NCBI RefSeq assembly: GCF_029255145.1
Contig: NZ_JAPUVQ010000079.1
Span: forward strand, 1 to 6,167
Reading direction: 5' to 3'
Origin: Accumulibacter sp003538495
GTDB lineage: Bacteria; Pseudomonadota; Gammaproteobacteria; Burkholderiales; Rhodocyclaceae
Length of the DNA: 6,167 bases
Below the pieces are notes generated by a model. That model saw nothing but the letters and a program-made list of their open reading frames with translations. It searched no databases and had not been told where the DNA came from. Each line of letters begins with the position of its first letter. Within the stretch, counting starts at the first letter, position 1. Positions 1-6,117 of the stretch are shown here, one piece after another. Made by a program: the position numbers and the translations under genes.

Positions 1-50
1 GCTGGATCAAGGCTCTGACTCGCTTCGGCTTCATCCCCGCAGCCGCTTGA
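1..50 (+). CDS. Possible C-terminal end of a transposase (partial)
   Basis: In the frame starting at position 3 the last residues read WIKALTRFGFIPAAA before TGA at 48-50. The length of sequence between the stop and the presumed element end (about 75 bases) is normal for the 3' end of an insertion sequence. Only 15 codons are visible and I do not recognise the family. Two other readings compete: a second + frame that runs open to TGA at 71-73, and a - strand start at 34-32. This is a guess based on position in the repeat rather than on homology. Confidence 0.3.
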   Translation, partial: WIKALTRFGFIPAAA

Positions 51-70
51 TTCACGACAACCCATTTCCA

Positions 71-86
71 TGACCGGTGCCGGTCA
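71..86. repeat. Small palindrome inside the left IS end
   Basis: TGACCGG and CCGGTCA are separated by TG, giving a 6-7 bp stem with a tiny loop. It lies 20 bases after the possible transposase stop. It could be part of a terminator or a subterminal transposase site. There is no T-run after it on the + strand, so an intrinsic terminator is not supported. Confidence 0.4.
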
Positions 87-116
87 GGGCTTCGTGCGTC
101 TTCAAGGAGGGTTCTT

Positions 117-305
117 TCACATTAACCGATCCGGCGTTGTGGTTTCTGTCCAGTCCTCAGCTGCCAGCAAGCTGTACCAGAAGACGAGCAGTCCTTCGGT
201 GCGGCGGACGGCCACCCGATCGATGTCGGCGCGGAGGACCTTCTGGCTGGCGGCAACGACATCCAGACGGGCGTCGAGCGGAATGGCATCGGCAAGCGCG
301 TTCAA
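117..305 (-). CDS. Short hypothetical protein running into the left IS end (possibly truncated)
   Basis: A 62-codon frame starts at TTG (305-303) and ends with TGA at 119-117 inside the inverted repeat. The start is chosen because AGGAGG (complement of 314-319) sits 8 bases upstream. The frame stays open further upstream to an ATG at 458, but that extension is arginine/proline-rich and looks non-coding. The predicted protein contains LDARLDVVAASQKVLRADID and an apolar stretch LLVFWYSLLAA. It has a plausible soluble composition and GC-rich third positions. I recognise no family. Its last two residues and stop come from the repeat, so if real it has probably lost its original C-terminus to the insertion. 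It may instead be a chance frame in a region left over from rearrangement. Confidence 0.35.
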   Translation of the reverse strand: MNALADAIPLDARLDVVAASQKVLRADIDRVAVRRTEGLLVFWYSLLAAEDWTETTTPDRLM

Positions 306-313
306 CGACTCTG

Positions 314-319
314 CCTCCT
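314..319 (-). promoter_or_regulatory. Ribosome binding site for the short - strand frame
   Basis: The - strand reads AGGAGG here, a full match to the anti-Shine-Dalgarno core, with 8 bases before the TTG at 305-303. It is the main reason for preferring that start over the ATG at 458. Confidence 0.35.
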
Positions 320-510
320 GAAGATGCTTCTCGCTGGCGGTGCGAGACGTGCTTCCTGGATACTTGCACCGACGGCGTGGCGATGGCAGGAGGCTGGTGA
401 CGGCAGCCGCCGGTCGCCCGCGCAGGGGAGGGCGGTGCCGGAGTGCCCGGTGAGGCATCTTCCGGTCAGGTCGGAGTGAGACTTTTTGCTGCGGCGCGCT
501 CCATTTTTTT
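320..510. other. Divergent intergenic region with nothing else recognised
   Basis: This stretch separates the short - strand frame from the phosphoesterase gene. Frames on both strands stay open here because the DNA is GC-rich, but none shows convincing protein composition. The only notable base pattern is the T-rich end (TTTTT at 483-487 and a run of seven T at 504-510) next to the putative promoter. Confidence 0.5.
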
Positions 511-521
511 GTTAAGCTCCG
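511..521 (+). promoter_or_regulatory. Putative -10 region of the phosphoesterase gene, possibly leaderless
   Basis: TAAGCT at 513-518 fits a TAnnnT -10 hexamer and lies only 6 bases before the ATG at 525. Transcription would then start at or very near the start codon. No Shine-Dalgarno sequence precedes that ATG, which fits a leaderless message. A TTGCTG at 486-491 is the nearest -35 candidate, but its 21-base spacing is too long. The 11 bases GTTAAGCTCCG match 9 of 11 with 2504-2514 upstream of the ligase gene. Confidence 0.3.
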
Positions 522-524
522 GGC

Positions 525-1292
525 ATGCTAATCGTTCAGCTTTCCGATCTCCATCTCTGCAGCGAGCCGCTCTACGGGTCGGTCGATACCCTGGCGGCGT
601 TGGACCGGGCGCTGCGGCGCGTGCTGGTCTCGCCGCCCCCGGAGTTGCTGCTGATCACCGGTGATCTGGTCAGCAACGGCACTTGCGACGAGTATCGGCT
701 ACTGCGTGGCCGGCTCGATGCGCTGCCTTTTCCCTACGCCCTGTTGCCTGGCAATCATGATCGACGGTCCGGCTTGCGAGAGGTCTTCCCGGAGCAGGCC
801 TGGAGTGCCAATGGCCTGTGTTGCCAGCGGCTCGATTTCGGCCGGGGCACGCTGTTGCTGCTCGACACCGTGGTTCCTGGCGAAGAGTGGGGCGAGGTCG
901 CGGCGGCACAATTGGAATGGCTTGATCAAGCGTGCCCGGCGAACACGCCGGTGCTGCTCGCTCAGCACCAGCCGCCGTTCGCGGTCGGGATCGCCGGGAT
1001 GGATGCCATTCGCTGTCGTGGCGATGATCTCTTGGCGCAATGGCTGGGCGGTCACCAGGCGGTCGACGCGCTGCTCTGTGGGCATGTGCACCGCTTCGTC
1101 AGCACCACCTTCGCTGGCCGGCCGGCGAGGATCGCGCCTTCGCCGGCACACCAGATCGCGCTGCAGGATGGTCCGCTGGCCTATGCACTCGAGCCGGGCG
1201 GCTACCTGGTGCACGACTGGCAGCCAGGTGAGCGGCTGCTGACGCACTATGTCCCGGCCGAGATCGGGCAGGTGCACGTGTACCGGCATTAG
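525..1292 (+). CDS. CpdA-like calcineurin-type metallophosphoesterase (putative cyclic nucleotide phosphodiesterase)
   Basis: This is a 255-residue cytosolic protein with no signal peptide or membrane segment. The metallophosphoesterase motifs appear in order: D8 and H10 in SDLHL, GD at 46-47 in ITGDLVSNG, GNHDR at 76-80, H148 in AQHQPP, and GHVH at 186-189. These residues bind the two metal ions of this fold. The DLHL start, the LDT at 113-115 and the GHVHR end are typical of the CpdA / class III cyclic nucleotide phosphodiesterase group, which in Escherichia coli hydrolyses cAMP (about 275 residues). The substrate here cannot be read from the sequence, so other phosphodiester or phosphomonoester substrates remain possible. 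The start is the only ATG close to the first motif (DLHL begins at residue 8) and has no ribosome binding site. The next gene is 113 bases downstream on the same strand. Confidence 0.9.
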   Translation: MLIVQLSDLHLCSEPLYGSVDTLAALDRALRRVLVSPPPELLLITGDLVSNGTCDEYRLLRGRLDALPFPYALLPGNHDRRSGLREVFPEQAWSANGLCCQRLDFGRGTLLLLDTVVPGEEWGEVAAAQLEWLDQACPANTPVLLAQHQPPFAVGIAGMDAIRCRGDDLLAQWLGGHQAVDALLCGHVHRFVSTTFAGRPARIAPSPAHQIALQDGPLAYALEPGGYLVHDWQPGERLLTHYVPAEIGQVHVYRH

Positions 1293-1347
1293 GCCGGGCG
1301 TAGTGGCCAGGCAAGTGCGCAGGCGACGGCGACGCGGGTGCCGCCCA

Positions 1348-1369
1348 CTGGCCGGAATGGGCCGGCCAG
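1348..1369. repeat. Hairpin between the phosphoesterase and dehydratase genes
   Basis: CTGGCCGG (1348-1355) and CCGGCCAG (1362-1369) form a perfect 8-bp GC-rich stem with a 6-base loop. No T-run follows, so it is not a standard intrinsic terminator. It might attenuate read-through or stabilise the upstream mRNA end, or it may be chance in GC-rich DNA. It sits in the 113-base gap after the phosphoesterase stop. Confidence 0.35.
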
Positions 1370-1405
1370 CGGTGATGCCGGTTTCGCGGAAGCGATCGTG
1401 CCTGG

Positions 1406-2389
1406 ATGTCTGAAACGATGCTCCCGACCCTCGCCGAGATCGAAGGCGCAGCACGGATCGTGTATTCGGTGATGCCGGCGACGCCGCAGTACTGCTGGCC
1501 TCTGCTCTGTCAGCACTTGGGCGCCGAAGTGTGGATCAAGCACGAGAACCACACCCCGGTCGGTGCCTTCAAGCTGCGTGGCGGCCTGGTTTACCTTGCC
1601 AGTCTGGCCCGTAGTCCGGCGGTCAGGGGCGTACTCAGCGCGACCCGCGGCAATCATGGTCAGTCGGTCGGCCTGGCCGCCCGGCGGCACGGCCTGGCGG
1701 CGCGCATCGTGGTGCCTTACGGGAACAGCGTCGAGAAAAACGCCGCGATGCGTGCGCTCGGCGTCGAACTGATCGAGCACGGCGACGACTTCCAGGCCGC
1801 CCGCGAGCACGCGACGCGGCTCGCCGACGAGCTGCAATGGCACCTGGTTCCCTCTTTTCATCCGCTGCTGGTCGCCGGCGTCGCCACCTACGCGCTCGAA
1901 CTGCTGGCCGCGGTCCCCGAGTTGGCCACGGTCTACGTGCCAATTGGCCTTGGCTCGGGAATCTGCGGGATGGTCGCCGCGCGCGATGCGCTCGGGCTAA
2001 AGACCGAGGTGGTCGGGGTGGTATCCGCGCACGCGCCAGCGTACGCCGCGTCGTTTGCCGCGGGAACGCTGCGCGAGGCGCCGGTCACCACGACGCTGGG
2101 CGACGGCATGGCGTGCCGCACGCCGCAGCCCGAAGCACTCGATGTGATCTGGAAAAGCGTTGACCGGATCGTCGAGGTCACCGACAGCGAAGTCGCCGAG
2201 GCGATGCGGGTGATTTTCACGAGCACGCACAATGTCGCCGAGGGTGCCGGCGCGGCGGCGGTCGCCGCGGCACTGCAGGAGAAGGCGCGGCTGTCGGGGC
2301 GCCGCGTCGCGGTCGTGCTGTCGGGCGGCAACGTTGACCGGCAGCTGTTTGCGGAGGTCCTCGATGGCCGCTCATTTTCTGCCCGCTGA
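1406..2389 (+). CDS. Threonine dehydratase-like PLP-dependent enzyme (fold type II)
   Basis: This 327-residue protein belongs to the serine/threonine dehydratase family, whose members remove water and ammonia from hydroxy-amino acids using pyridoxal phosphate. Visible elements are GAFKLRGG with the Schiff-base lysine K56, the TRGNHGQS loop with N83 that holds the cofactor, the phosphate-binding glycine loop GLGSG at 180-184, EGAGA at 278-282, and S305 in LSGGNVD near the pyridine nitrogen. Length matches the single-domain catabolic type, with no C-terminal ACT regulatory domain as in biosynthetic IlvA. The phrases HENHTP, GNSVEKNAAM and GSGICG are characteristic of a proteobacterial subgroup annotated as threonine dehydratase. 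EutB of hydroxyectoine use belongs to the same superfamily. The true substrate is therefore uncertain. No good ribosome binding site precedes either ATG (1406 or 1418), and the first was kept. Confidence 0.85.
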   Translation: MSETMLPTLAEIEGAARIVYSVMPATPQYCWPLLCQHLGAEVWIKHENHTPVGAFKLRGGLVYLASLARSPAVRGVLSATRGNHGQSVGLAARRHGLAARIVVPYGNSVEKNAAMRALGVELIEHGDDFQAAREHATRLADELQWHLVPSFHPLLVAGVATYALELLAAVPELATVYVPIGLGSGICGMVAARDALGLKTEVVGVVSAHAPAYAASFAAGTLREAPVTTTLGDGMACRTPQPEALDVIWKSVDRIVEVTDSEVAEAMRVIFTSTHNVAEGAGAAAVAAALQEKARLSGRRVAVVLSGGNVDRQLFAEVLDGRSFSAR

Positions 2390-2503
2390 GGGTCAATGCC
2401 CAGAGCATCCTGCGGAAAGTAGCTGGCACTGCTGCTCTGCGGCACCGTGGCCGTTGGCCGCCGCGAGAGTTTGATCTTCCGCAAGCGGTCATGCTGACTG
2501 GCG
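2390..2503. other. Intergenic region after the dehydratase gene
   Basis: Two weak inverted pairs are visible: CAGAGCA at 2401-2407 with TGCTCTG at 2433-2439, and TGCGGAA at 2411-2417 with TTCCGCA at 2477-2483. They are interleaved, so they could form alternative structures. Neither has a T-run, and no terminator can be called. No reading frame of convincing composition lies here. Confidence 0.3.
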
Positions 2504-2514
2504 GTTAGACTCCG
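2504..2514 (+). promoter_or_regulatory. Putative -10 region upstream of the ligase-hydrolase operon
   Basis: TAGACT at 2506-2511 fits a TAnnnT -10 hexamer, 46 bases before the ligase ATG. This leaves room for a short leader with the ribosome binding site. No good -35 is spaced correctly (TTGATC at 2471-2476 is too far). GTTAGACTCCG resembles the GTTAAGCTCCG ahead of the phosphoesterase gene, so the two units may share a promoter type. Confidence 0.3.
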
Positions 2515-2545
2515 CTGGCTGTTGGCCGGTGGGGTTCCACACATT

Positions 2546-2557
2546 GAGGGGGGGGCA
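2546..2557 (+). promoter_or_regulatory. Ribosome binding site with a G8 run before the ligase start
   Basis: GAGG at 2546-2549 lies 8 bases before ATG at 2558, which supports that start over the in-frame TTG at 2522. The G-run continues to 2555, so eight consecutive G (2548-2555) fill the spacer. The register of pairing with 16S rRNA is therefore ambiguous. Gain or loss of a G would change the spacing without changing the protein. Confidence 0.6.
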
Positions 2558-3979
2558 ATGGGAAAGGAGATTGGCAGCGCCGGTTTTACAGCCGACGACT
2601 TTGCGCGGTTCAGCCAGCGTCTCCAGCTGGAAACCACGCACGCACAGGCGGCCTACGCGCGCGGCGAGTTCGCCGACGAGGGCTTGGTCGCGGGCTTCGA
2701 GCTGGAAGCCTGGCTGATCAACGAGCATTTCTTTCCGGTGCCGCTCAACGTACCGTTTCTTGAAAGGATGGACAGCCCACTGGTAGTCCCGGAGCTGTCG
2801 ATGTTCAACGTCGAAATCAACGGCACACCGCAGGATCTGGGCGGGACGGCGCTGTCGCAACTCGAAAGCGAACTGACGGCCACCTGGCAGCAGTGCCGGC
2901 GCGTGGCCGCCGATCTCGGGGTGTCGGTGATTGCCATCGGCACGCTGCCGACCTTGCGCGAACGTGACCTGTCGCTGGCCAGCATGTCGCCGTTCAAGCG
3001 TTATGCGGCGCTCAACGAGCAGGTTCTCCGCCTGCGCGGCGGCCGGCCGCTGGCGCTGGATATCGCCGGCATCGACAATCTTTCCCTGACCCACGCCGAT
3101 GTGATGCTCGAGGCGGCGACGACGTCTTTCCAGGTGCATCTGCAAACGCCGGTCAGCGAGGTCGCACGCACTTATAACGCGTCGCAGATACTCTCCGCGC
3201 CGCTGGTGGCTCTGGCCGCCAATTCGCCGTTCCTCTTCGGGCGCGCGCTATGGCACGAAACCCGCATTCCCCTTTTCGAGCAGACCGTCGCCTGCTGCGA
3301 GCCTGGACATTCCGAGCACGCACGCGTCACTTTTGGGTCGGGCTATCTGGCTGGCGATCCGACCGCACTGTTCGCCGAAAACCTTTCGGCGTATCCGGTG
3401 CTGTTGCCCTTCGAAGAACCCGGCCCGGTGCACGCCTACGCGCATCTGCGACTGCACAACGGCACCATCTGGCGGTGGAACCGGATGCTGATCGGCTTCG
3501 ACCGCGACGCTGTGCCGCACTTGCGGGTCGAGCAGCGGGTAATGCCCGCCGGCCCGAGCATCGTCGACATGATCGCCAACGCTGCCTTCTTCTACGGAGC
3601 GGTACGGATCCTTGCCAGGCAGAGCGTCGCGCCCGAATCGCGGTTGCCCTTCGCCGTCGCGTGCGATAACTTCTACCGTGCCGCGCGTTGCGGTCTGGAG
3701 GCGCAGTTGGTGTGGGTGGACGGCCGCCGTGACAACGTTGCCGAACTGCTGCTCCGTGAACTGCTGCCAATGGCGCACGAAGGCCTGATCGAACTGGGGC
3801 TGGCCGCTGCCGATATAGAGCGCTACCTCGCGGTGATCTGCGCACGCCTGCACAGCCGCCAGAACGGTGCCGCGTGGCAACTGGCACACTACGCCAAATA
3901 CCAGGACTTCTTCCGGCTTGCCGCCGATTACCTTGAGCATCAGCGCCGTCTCATGCCCGTGCATGAGTGGCCGATATGA
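2558..3979 (+). CDS. GCS2-family carboxylate-amine ligase (glutamate-cysteine ligase-like)
   Basis: This 473-residue soluble protein matches the GCS2 family (YbdK-like, glutamate-cysteine ligase type 2). The family uses ATP to join an amino-acid carboxylate to an amine through an acyl phosphate. Visible signatures are GFELEAWL at 46-53 with the acidic metal-binding residues, FNVEIN at 83-88, SFQVHLQ at 190-196, ANSPFLFGRALWHE at 221-234, LHNGTIWRWNR at 299-309 and RVEQRVMPAGPSIVD at 323-337. It is about 100 residues longer than YbdK (about 370). The substrate is not certain, because glutamate plus cysteine is only the founding activity and YbdK is weak at it. The gene is followed after 15 bases by an acyl-amino-acid hydrolase gene, so the two probably act on one metabolite. 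The start at 2558 has a ribosome binding site. A TTG 36 bases upstream would add 12 residues but lacks one. Confidence 0.87.
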   Translation: MGKEIGSAGFTADDFARFSQRLQLETTHAQAAYARGEFADEGLVAGFELEAWLINEHFFPVPLNVPFLERMDSPLVVPELSMFNVEINGTPQDLGGTALSQLESELTATWQQCRRVAADLGVSVIAIGTLPTLRERDLSLASMSPFKRYAALNEQVLRLRGGRPLALDIAGIDNLSLTHADVMLEAATTSFQVHLQTPVSEVARTYNASQILSAPLVALAANSPFLFGRALWHETRIPLFEQTVACCEPGHSEHARVTFGSGYLAGDPTALFAENLSAYPVLLPFEEPGPVHAYAHLRLHNGTIWRWNRMLIGFDRDAVPHLRVEQRVMPAGPSIVDMIANAAFFYGAVRILARQSVAPESRLPFAVACDNFYRAARCGLEAQLVWVDGRRDNVAELLLRELLPMAHEGLIELGLAAADIERYLAVICARLHSRQNGAAWQLAHYAKYQDFFRLAADYLEHQRRLMPVHEWPI

Positions 3980-3994
3980 GCACCTCCCCTGATC

Positions 3995-5038
3995 ATGTTG
4001 ACCGTACTGGAAACACTGCCGGAAGGCTTTCTCGACACCCCGGCCCGCGAACTCCATCGCCTGCTTCGCGGGCCGACGCTGATCCATCTGCCTGGACGAC
4101 GCGAGCCGCCGCTGCTCGTTTCGGTGCTCCTGCACGGCAACGAGGACAGTGGCGTGGTCGCGCTGCAACGCGTCTTGCGCGACCACGCCGACCGCCAGCT
4201 GCCGCGTGCGCTGTCGATTCTGGTCGGCAACGTTGCGGCAGCGCGCGCGGGTTTGCGGCGGCTCGATCATCAGCCTGATTACAACCGGGTGTGGCCGGGC
4301 ACCGAACTGTACGGAGCGGCGCCGGAGCATGCGGCGATGACCGAGGTGTATCGCATCATGCAGGCACGCCGGGTCTTTGCCAGCATCGATATTCACAACA
4401 ACACCGGGATCAATCCGCTTTACTGCGTGGTGAATAGCCTCGACCAGGCGGTCCTGCATCTGGCCTTGCTGTTCTCGCGCACAGTGGTCTGGTTCCGCGG
4501 CCTGGCCGGCTCGCAGACGACGGCGTTTTCACCGCTCTGTCCGTCGCTGACGCTGGAATGCGGCAAGGCCGGCAAGCCGGCGAACGAAGAACACGCCGCG
4601 AATTTCGTAGACGCCTGCCTTCATCTGGCACAGTTCCCCTCGCACGACGTTCATGAGCACGACATCGACCTCTATCACACGGTGGCCACCGTACGGGTGC
4701 CATCTGCGGTATCGTTCGGATTTGGCGATGCGCTGGCCGACGTTGACTTCGATCCGCGGCTCGATCACATGAATTTTCGGCAACTCGACGCCGGCACGGC
4801 CTTCGGGCGGACGCGCGTCGAGTTGCCGCTTGATGTGCGCGACGAGGGCCGGCGAGACGTGACCGAAGAGTTCTTCGCCTGCGGTGACGGCACGATCAGT
4901 CTGCGGCGGGCTTCAACGCCGGCGATGCTGACCCTCGATGCCCGTGCCGTGCGGCAGGATTGCCTGTGTTACCTGATGGAACGAATTCCTTTCCCGCACT
5001 CCGAAAGCGCGGCCTGCCTGTGGTCTGCAAGGCTCTAG
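3995..5038 (+). CDS. Succinylglutamate desuccinylase/aspartoacylase-family zinc hydrolase
   Basis: This 347-residue cytosolic protein is of the AstE/AspA type (M14-like metallocarboxypeptidase fold), which cleaves N-acyl groups from amino acids such as succinylglutamate or acetylaspartate. Zinc ligands are seen as H47 and E50 in LLHGNED and H134 in SIDIHNNTG. The substrate-binding motif is DYNRVWPG at 95-102 and the likely catalytic glutamate is E188 in LTLECGKAG. These spacings and the length fit the family. Its specificity cannot be read, and AstE itself normally sits in an arginine succinyltransferase operon that is absent here. It starts 15 bases after the ligase stop without a clear ribosome binding site, which points to translational coupling. 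An ATGA overlap at 3976 is in another frame and is not the start. DoeB/EutE of ectoine breakdown belongs to the same family. Confidence 0.87.
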   Translation: MLTVLETLPEGFLDTPARELHRLLRGPTLIHLPGRREPPLLVSVLLHGNEDSGVVALQRVLRDHADRQLPRALSILVGNVAAARAGLRRLDHQPDYNRVWPGTELYGAAPEHAAMTEVYRIMQARRVFASIDIHNNTGINPLYCVVNSLDQAVLHLALLFSRTVVWFRGLAGSQTTAFSPLCPSLTLECGKAGKPANEEHAANFVDACLHLAQFPSHDVHEHDIDLYHTVATVRVPSAVSFGFGDALADVDFDPRLDHMNFRQLDAGTAFGRTRVELPLDVRDEGRRDVTEEFFACGDGTISLRRASTPAMLTLDARAVRQDCLCYLMERIPFPHSESAACLWSARL

Positions 5039-5083
5039 GGCGGAGTGGGTCGGAGCAGGGTTCTGGTTCTGGTGGCACGAATC

Positions 5084-5087
5084 GGAG
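5084..5087 (+). promoter_or_regulatory. Ribosome binding site of the RCC1-repeat gene
   Basis: GGAG lies 8 bases before ATG at 5096. This, together with the signal peptide that begins directly at that methionine, selects 5096 over the in-frame GTG at 5045. Confidence 0.6.
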
Positions 5088-5095
5088 AAAAAGCC

Positions 5096-6046
5096 ATGAA
5101 AGTGAGCAGGAACAGAATTCTGCCCTGGCGGCGGGCGCCTGGTCGCGGATTACTGATGCCGCTGATAGCCCTCCTCGCGACGCTCGGCGTCGGCCGGGCG
5201 GCAGTCGCCGACAGCTCGGGTGAGCGCCTGGCGTCGTATTACGACCGGCATATGGCGATCGTCGGTGGTACCGCCTACGGCTGGAGCGGCAGTGACCGAC
5301 CGACGGCGATGATCGCCGATGCCGTGCAGGTCGGCGTCGGCAAGGACGCCTACTATGCGCTGCGCAAGGACGGCACGCTGCTCACCTGGTCGGGGTCGCC
5401 GGCCAACGCCGCCCTGTTGATGCGCGACGTGGTCAGTTTCGCCGCCGGTAACGCCGGGTGGCTGGCGATCAATCGTGGCGGTTCCCTCTGGCAGGGTGCT
5501 GGCCGGGAGCCGCCACGAAAGGTTGCCGAAAAAGTGATCGCCGCGGCCGTCGGCGACGGGACCGATTACTACATCAAGGTCGGTGGTGACCTCTACGTGC
5601 GAGGTGCCGCGAATCGCGGCCAGTATGGCGACGGCCGCTTGACGGCGACCAGCGACTTCGTTAGGACCGCCTCACAGGCCGTCGTGGTCAGGGCACATTC
5701 CGGGCACGCGCTGTATCTCGACAAGAATGGCCAAGTGTTCGGCACCGGCGGCAATATTCATGGTCCGCTGTCAGCACACGGGCTCGGCGACAAGGCAAAC
5801 TCCTGGGGAACGATCATCAGCGGGGTCAAGGGAATAGCCACGGGCGAGGCGCATTCGGCCGCAATCCTCGACGACGGCTCGCTGTGGGTGTGGGGCAGGG
5901 GTTTTGCGGTCCAGCCGACCAGGGTTGCTGAAGGCATCGTCACCGTGGCGGCAGGCAGCGGAACGACCATCGCCCTGTCGGCAGACGGCAAGTTGTTGCT
6001 CTGGGATGGCGGGCGCGGACCGCGCCAGGTGGCGCTGGGGCATTAA
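5096..6046 (+). CDS. Secreted RCC1-repeat beta-propeller protein, probably cut short by the right IS end
   Basis: This 316-residue protein starts with a Sec signal peptide: basic residues to about 17, apolar core at 19-33, and likely cleavage after AVA at 36-38. Imperfect RCC1-type repeats follow, beginning near residues 77, 112, 147, 195, 244 and 281. A typical unit reads VKGIATGEAHSAAILDDGS followed by LWVWG. A partial unit precedes them at about 53-66. Such repeats fold into a propeller used for protein binding, and no enzyme motif is seen. Unit 281-315 ends with PRQVALG, which lines up with PTRVAEG at 274-280, where the next unit would begin. Instead one histidine and TAA follow, at the first bases of the inverted repeat. 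Truncation is therefore likely, although a seven-unit propeller could be complete if TTAA was the target. It lies 57 bases after the hydrolase gene and may be co-transcribed with it. Confidence 0.8.
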   Translation: MKVSRNRILPWRRAPGRGLLMPLIALLATLGVGRAAVADSSGERLASYYDRHMAIVGGTAYGWSGSDRPTAMIADAVQVGVGKDAYYALRKDGTLLTWSGSPANAALLMRDVVSFAAGNAGWLAINRGGSLWQGAGREPPRKVAEKVIAAAVGDGTDYYIKVGGDLYVRGAANRGQYGDGRLTATSDFVRTASQAVVVRAHSGHALYLDKNGQVFGTGGNIHGPLSAHGLGDKANSWGTIISGVKGIATGEAHSAAILDDGSLWVWGRGFAVQPTRVAEGIVTVAAGSGTTIALSADGKLLLWDGGRGPRQVALGH

Positions 6047-6081
6047 TGTGAAAGAACCCTCCTTGAAGACGCACGAAGCCC

Positions 6082-6097
6082 TGACCGGCACCGGTCA
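6082..6097. repeat. Small palindrome inside the right IS end
   Basis: This is the mirror copy of the palindrome at 71-86, with the same 7-base arms and 2-base centre. It is present simply because the two 125-base arms are identical. Confidence 0.4.
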
Positions 6098-6117
6098 TGG
6101 AAATGGGTTGTCGTGAA

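Larger units (their letters stand above)
1..125 (+). mobile_element. End of an insertion sequence, left copy (125-bp inverted repeat arm)
   Basis: This segment is an exact reverse complement of 6043-6167. A perfect 125-base match in opposite orientation, stopping abruptly at a TTAA and starting exactly at the window edge, is what two copies of a multicopy insertion sequence look like when only their inner ends are included. The body of the element would lie to the left of the window. On the + strand a short open frame ends with TGA at 48-50, which would suit a transposase C-terminus. About 75 bases of 3' sequence with a small hairpin follow. The opposite reading, a start codon at 34-32 on the - strand beginning MKPKRVRALIQ, is also possible. 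The IS family cannot be assigned from this much sequence. The exact outer boundary is uncertain by about 4 bases, because TTAA at 122-125 may be target-site rather than element sequence. Confidence 0.72.

Noticed and set aside
306..458. N-terminal extension of the short - strand frame to an ATG at 458
   Set aside because: The extension is rich in Arg, Pro and Ala and looks non-coding. The TTG at 305 has a perfect ribosome binding site.
699..1861. Long - strand open frames opposite the phosphoesterase and dehydratase genes
   Set aside because: Their predicted proteins are arginine/proline/alanine-rich with no motifs, while the + strand frames have full catalytic motif sets.
2522..2557. TTG start at 2522 for the ligase gene
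   Set aside because: It lacks a ribosome binding site, overlaps the likely transcript start, and adds 12 residues unlike family N-termini. The ATG at 2558 is preceded by GAGG.
3976..3979. ATGA stop/start overlap between the ligase and hydrolase genes
   Set aside because: The ATG is in a different frame from the hydrolase, which must start at 3995 or at a nearby non-ATG codon because an in-frame stop lies at 3977.
3248..4459. A 403-codon open frame on the - strand
   Set aside because: It runs antisense across the 3' part of the ligase gene and the 5' part of the hydrolase gene. Both of those carry clear family motifs on the + strand, so this frame is a by-product of GC-rich codon use.
5045..5095. 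GTG start at 5045 for the RCC1-repeat gene
   Set aside because: It would place 17 residues ahead of a normal signal peptide. The ATG at 5096 has GGAG at 8 bases.
5096..6046. Internal tandem repeats at DNA level in the RCC1-type gene
   Set aside because: The repetition is at protein level only and the units are too diverged in DNA to count as a nucleotide repeat.
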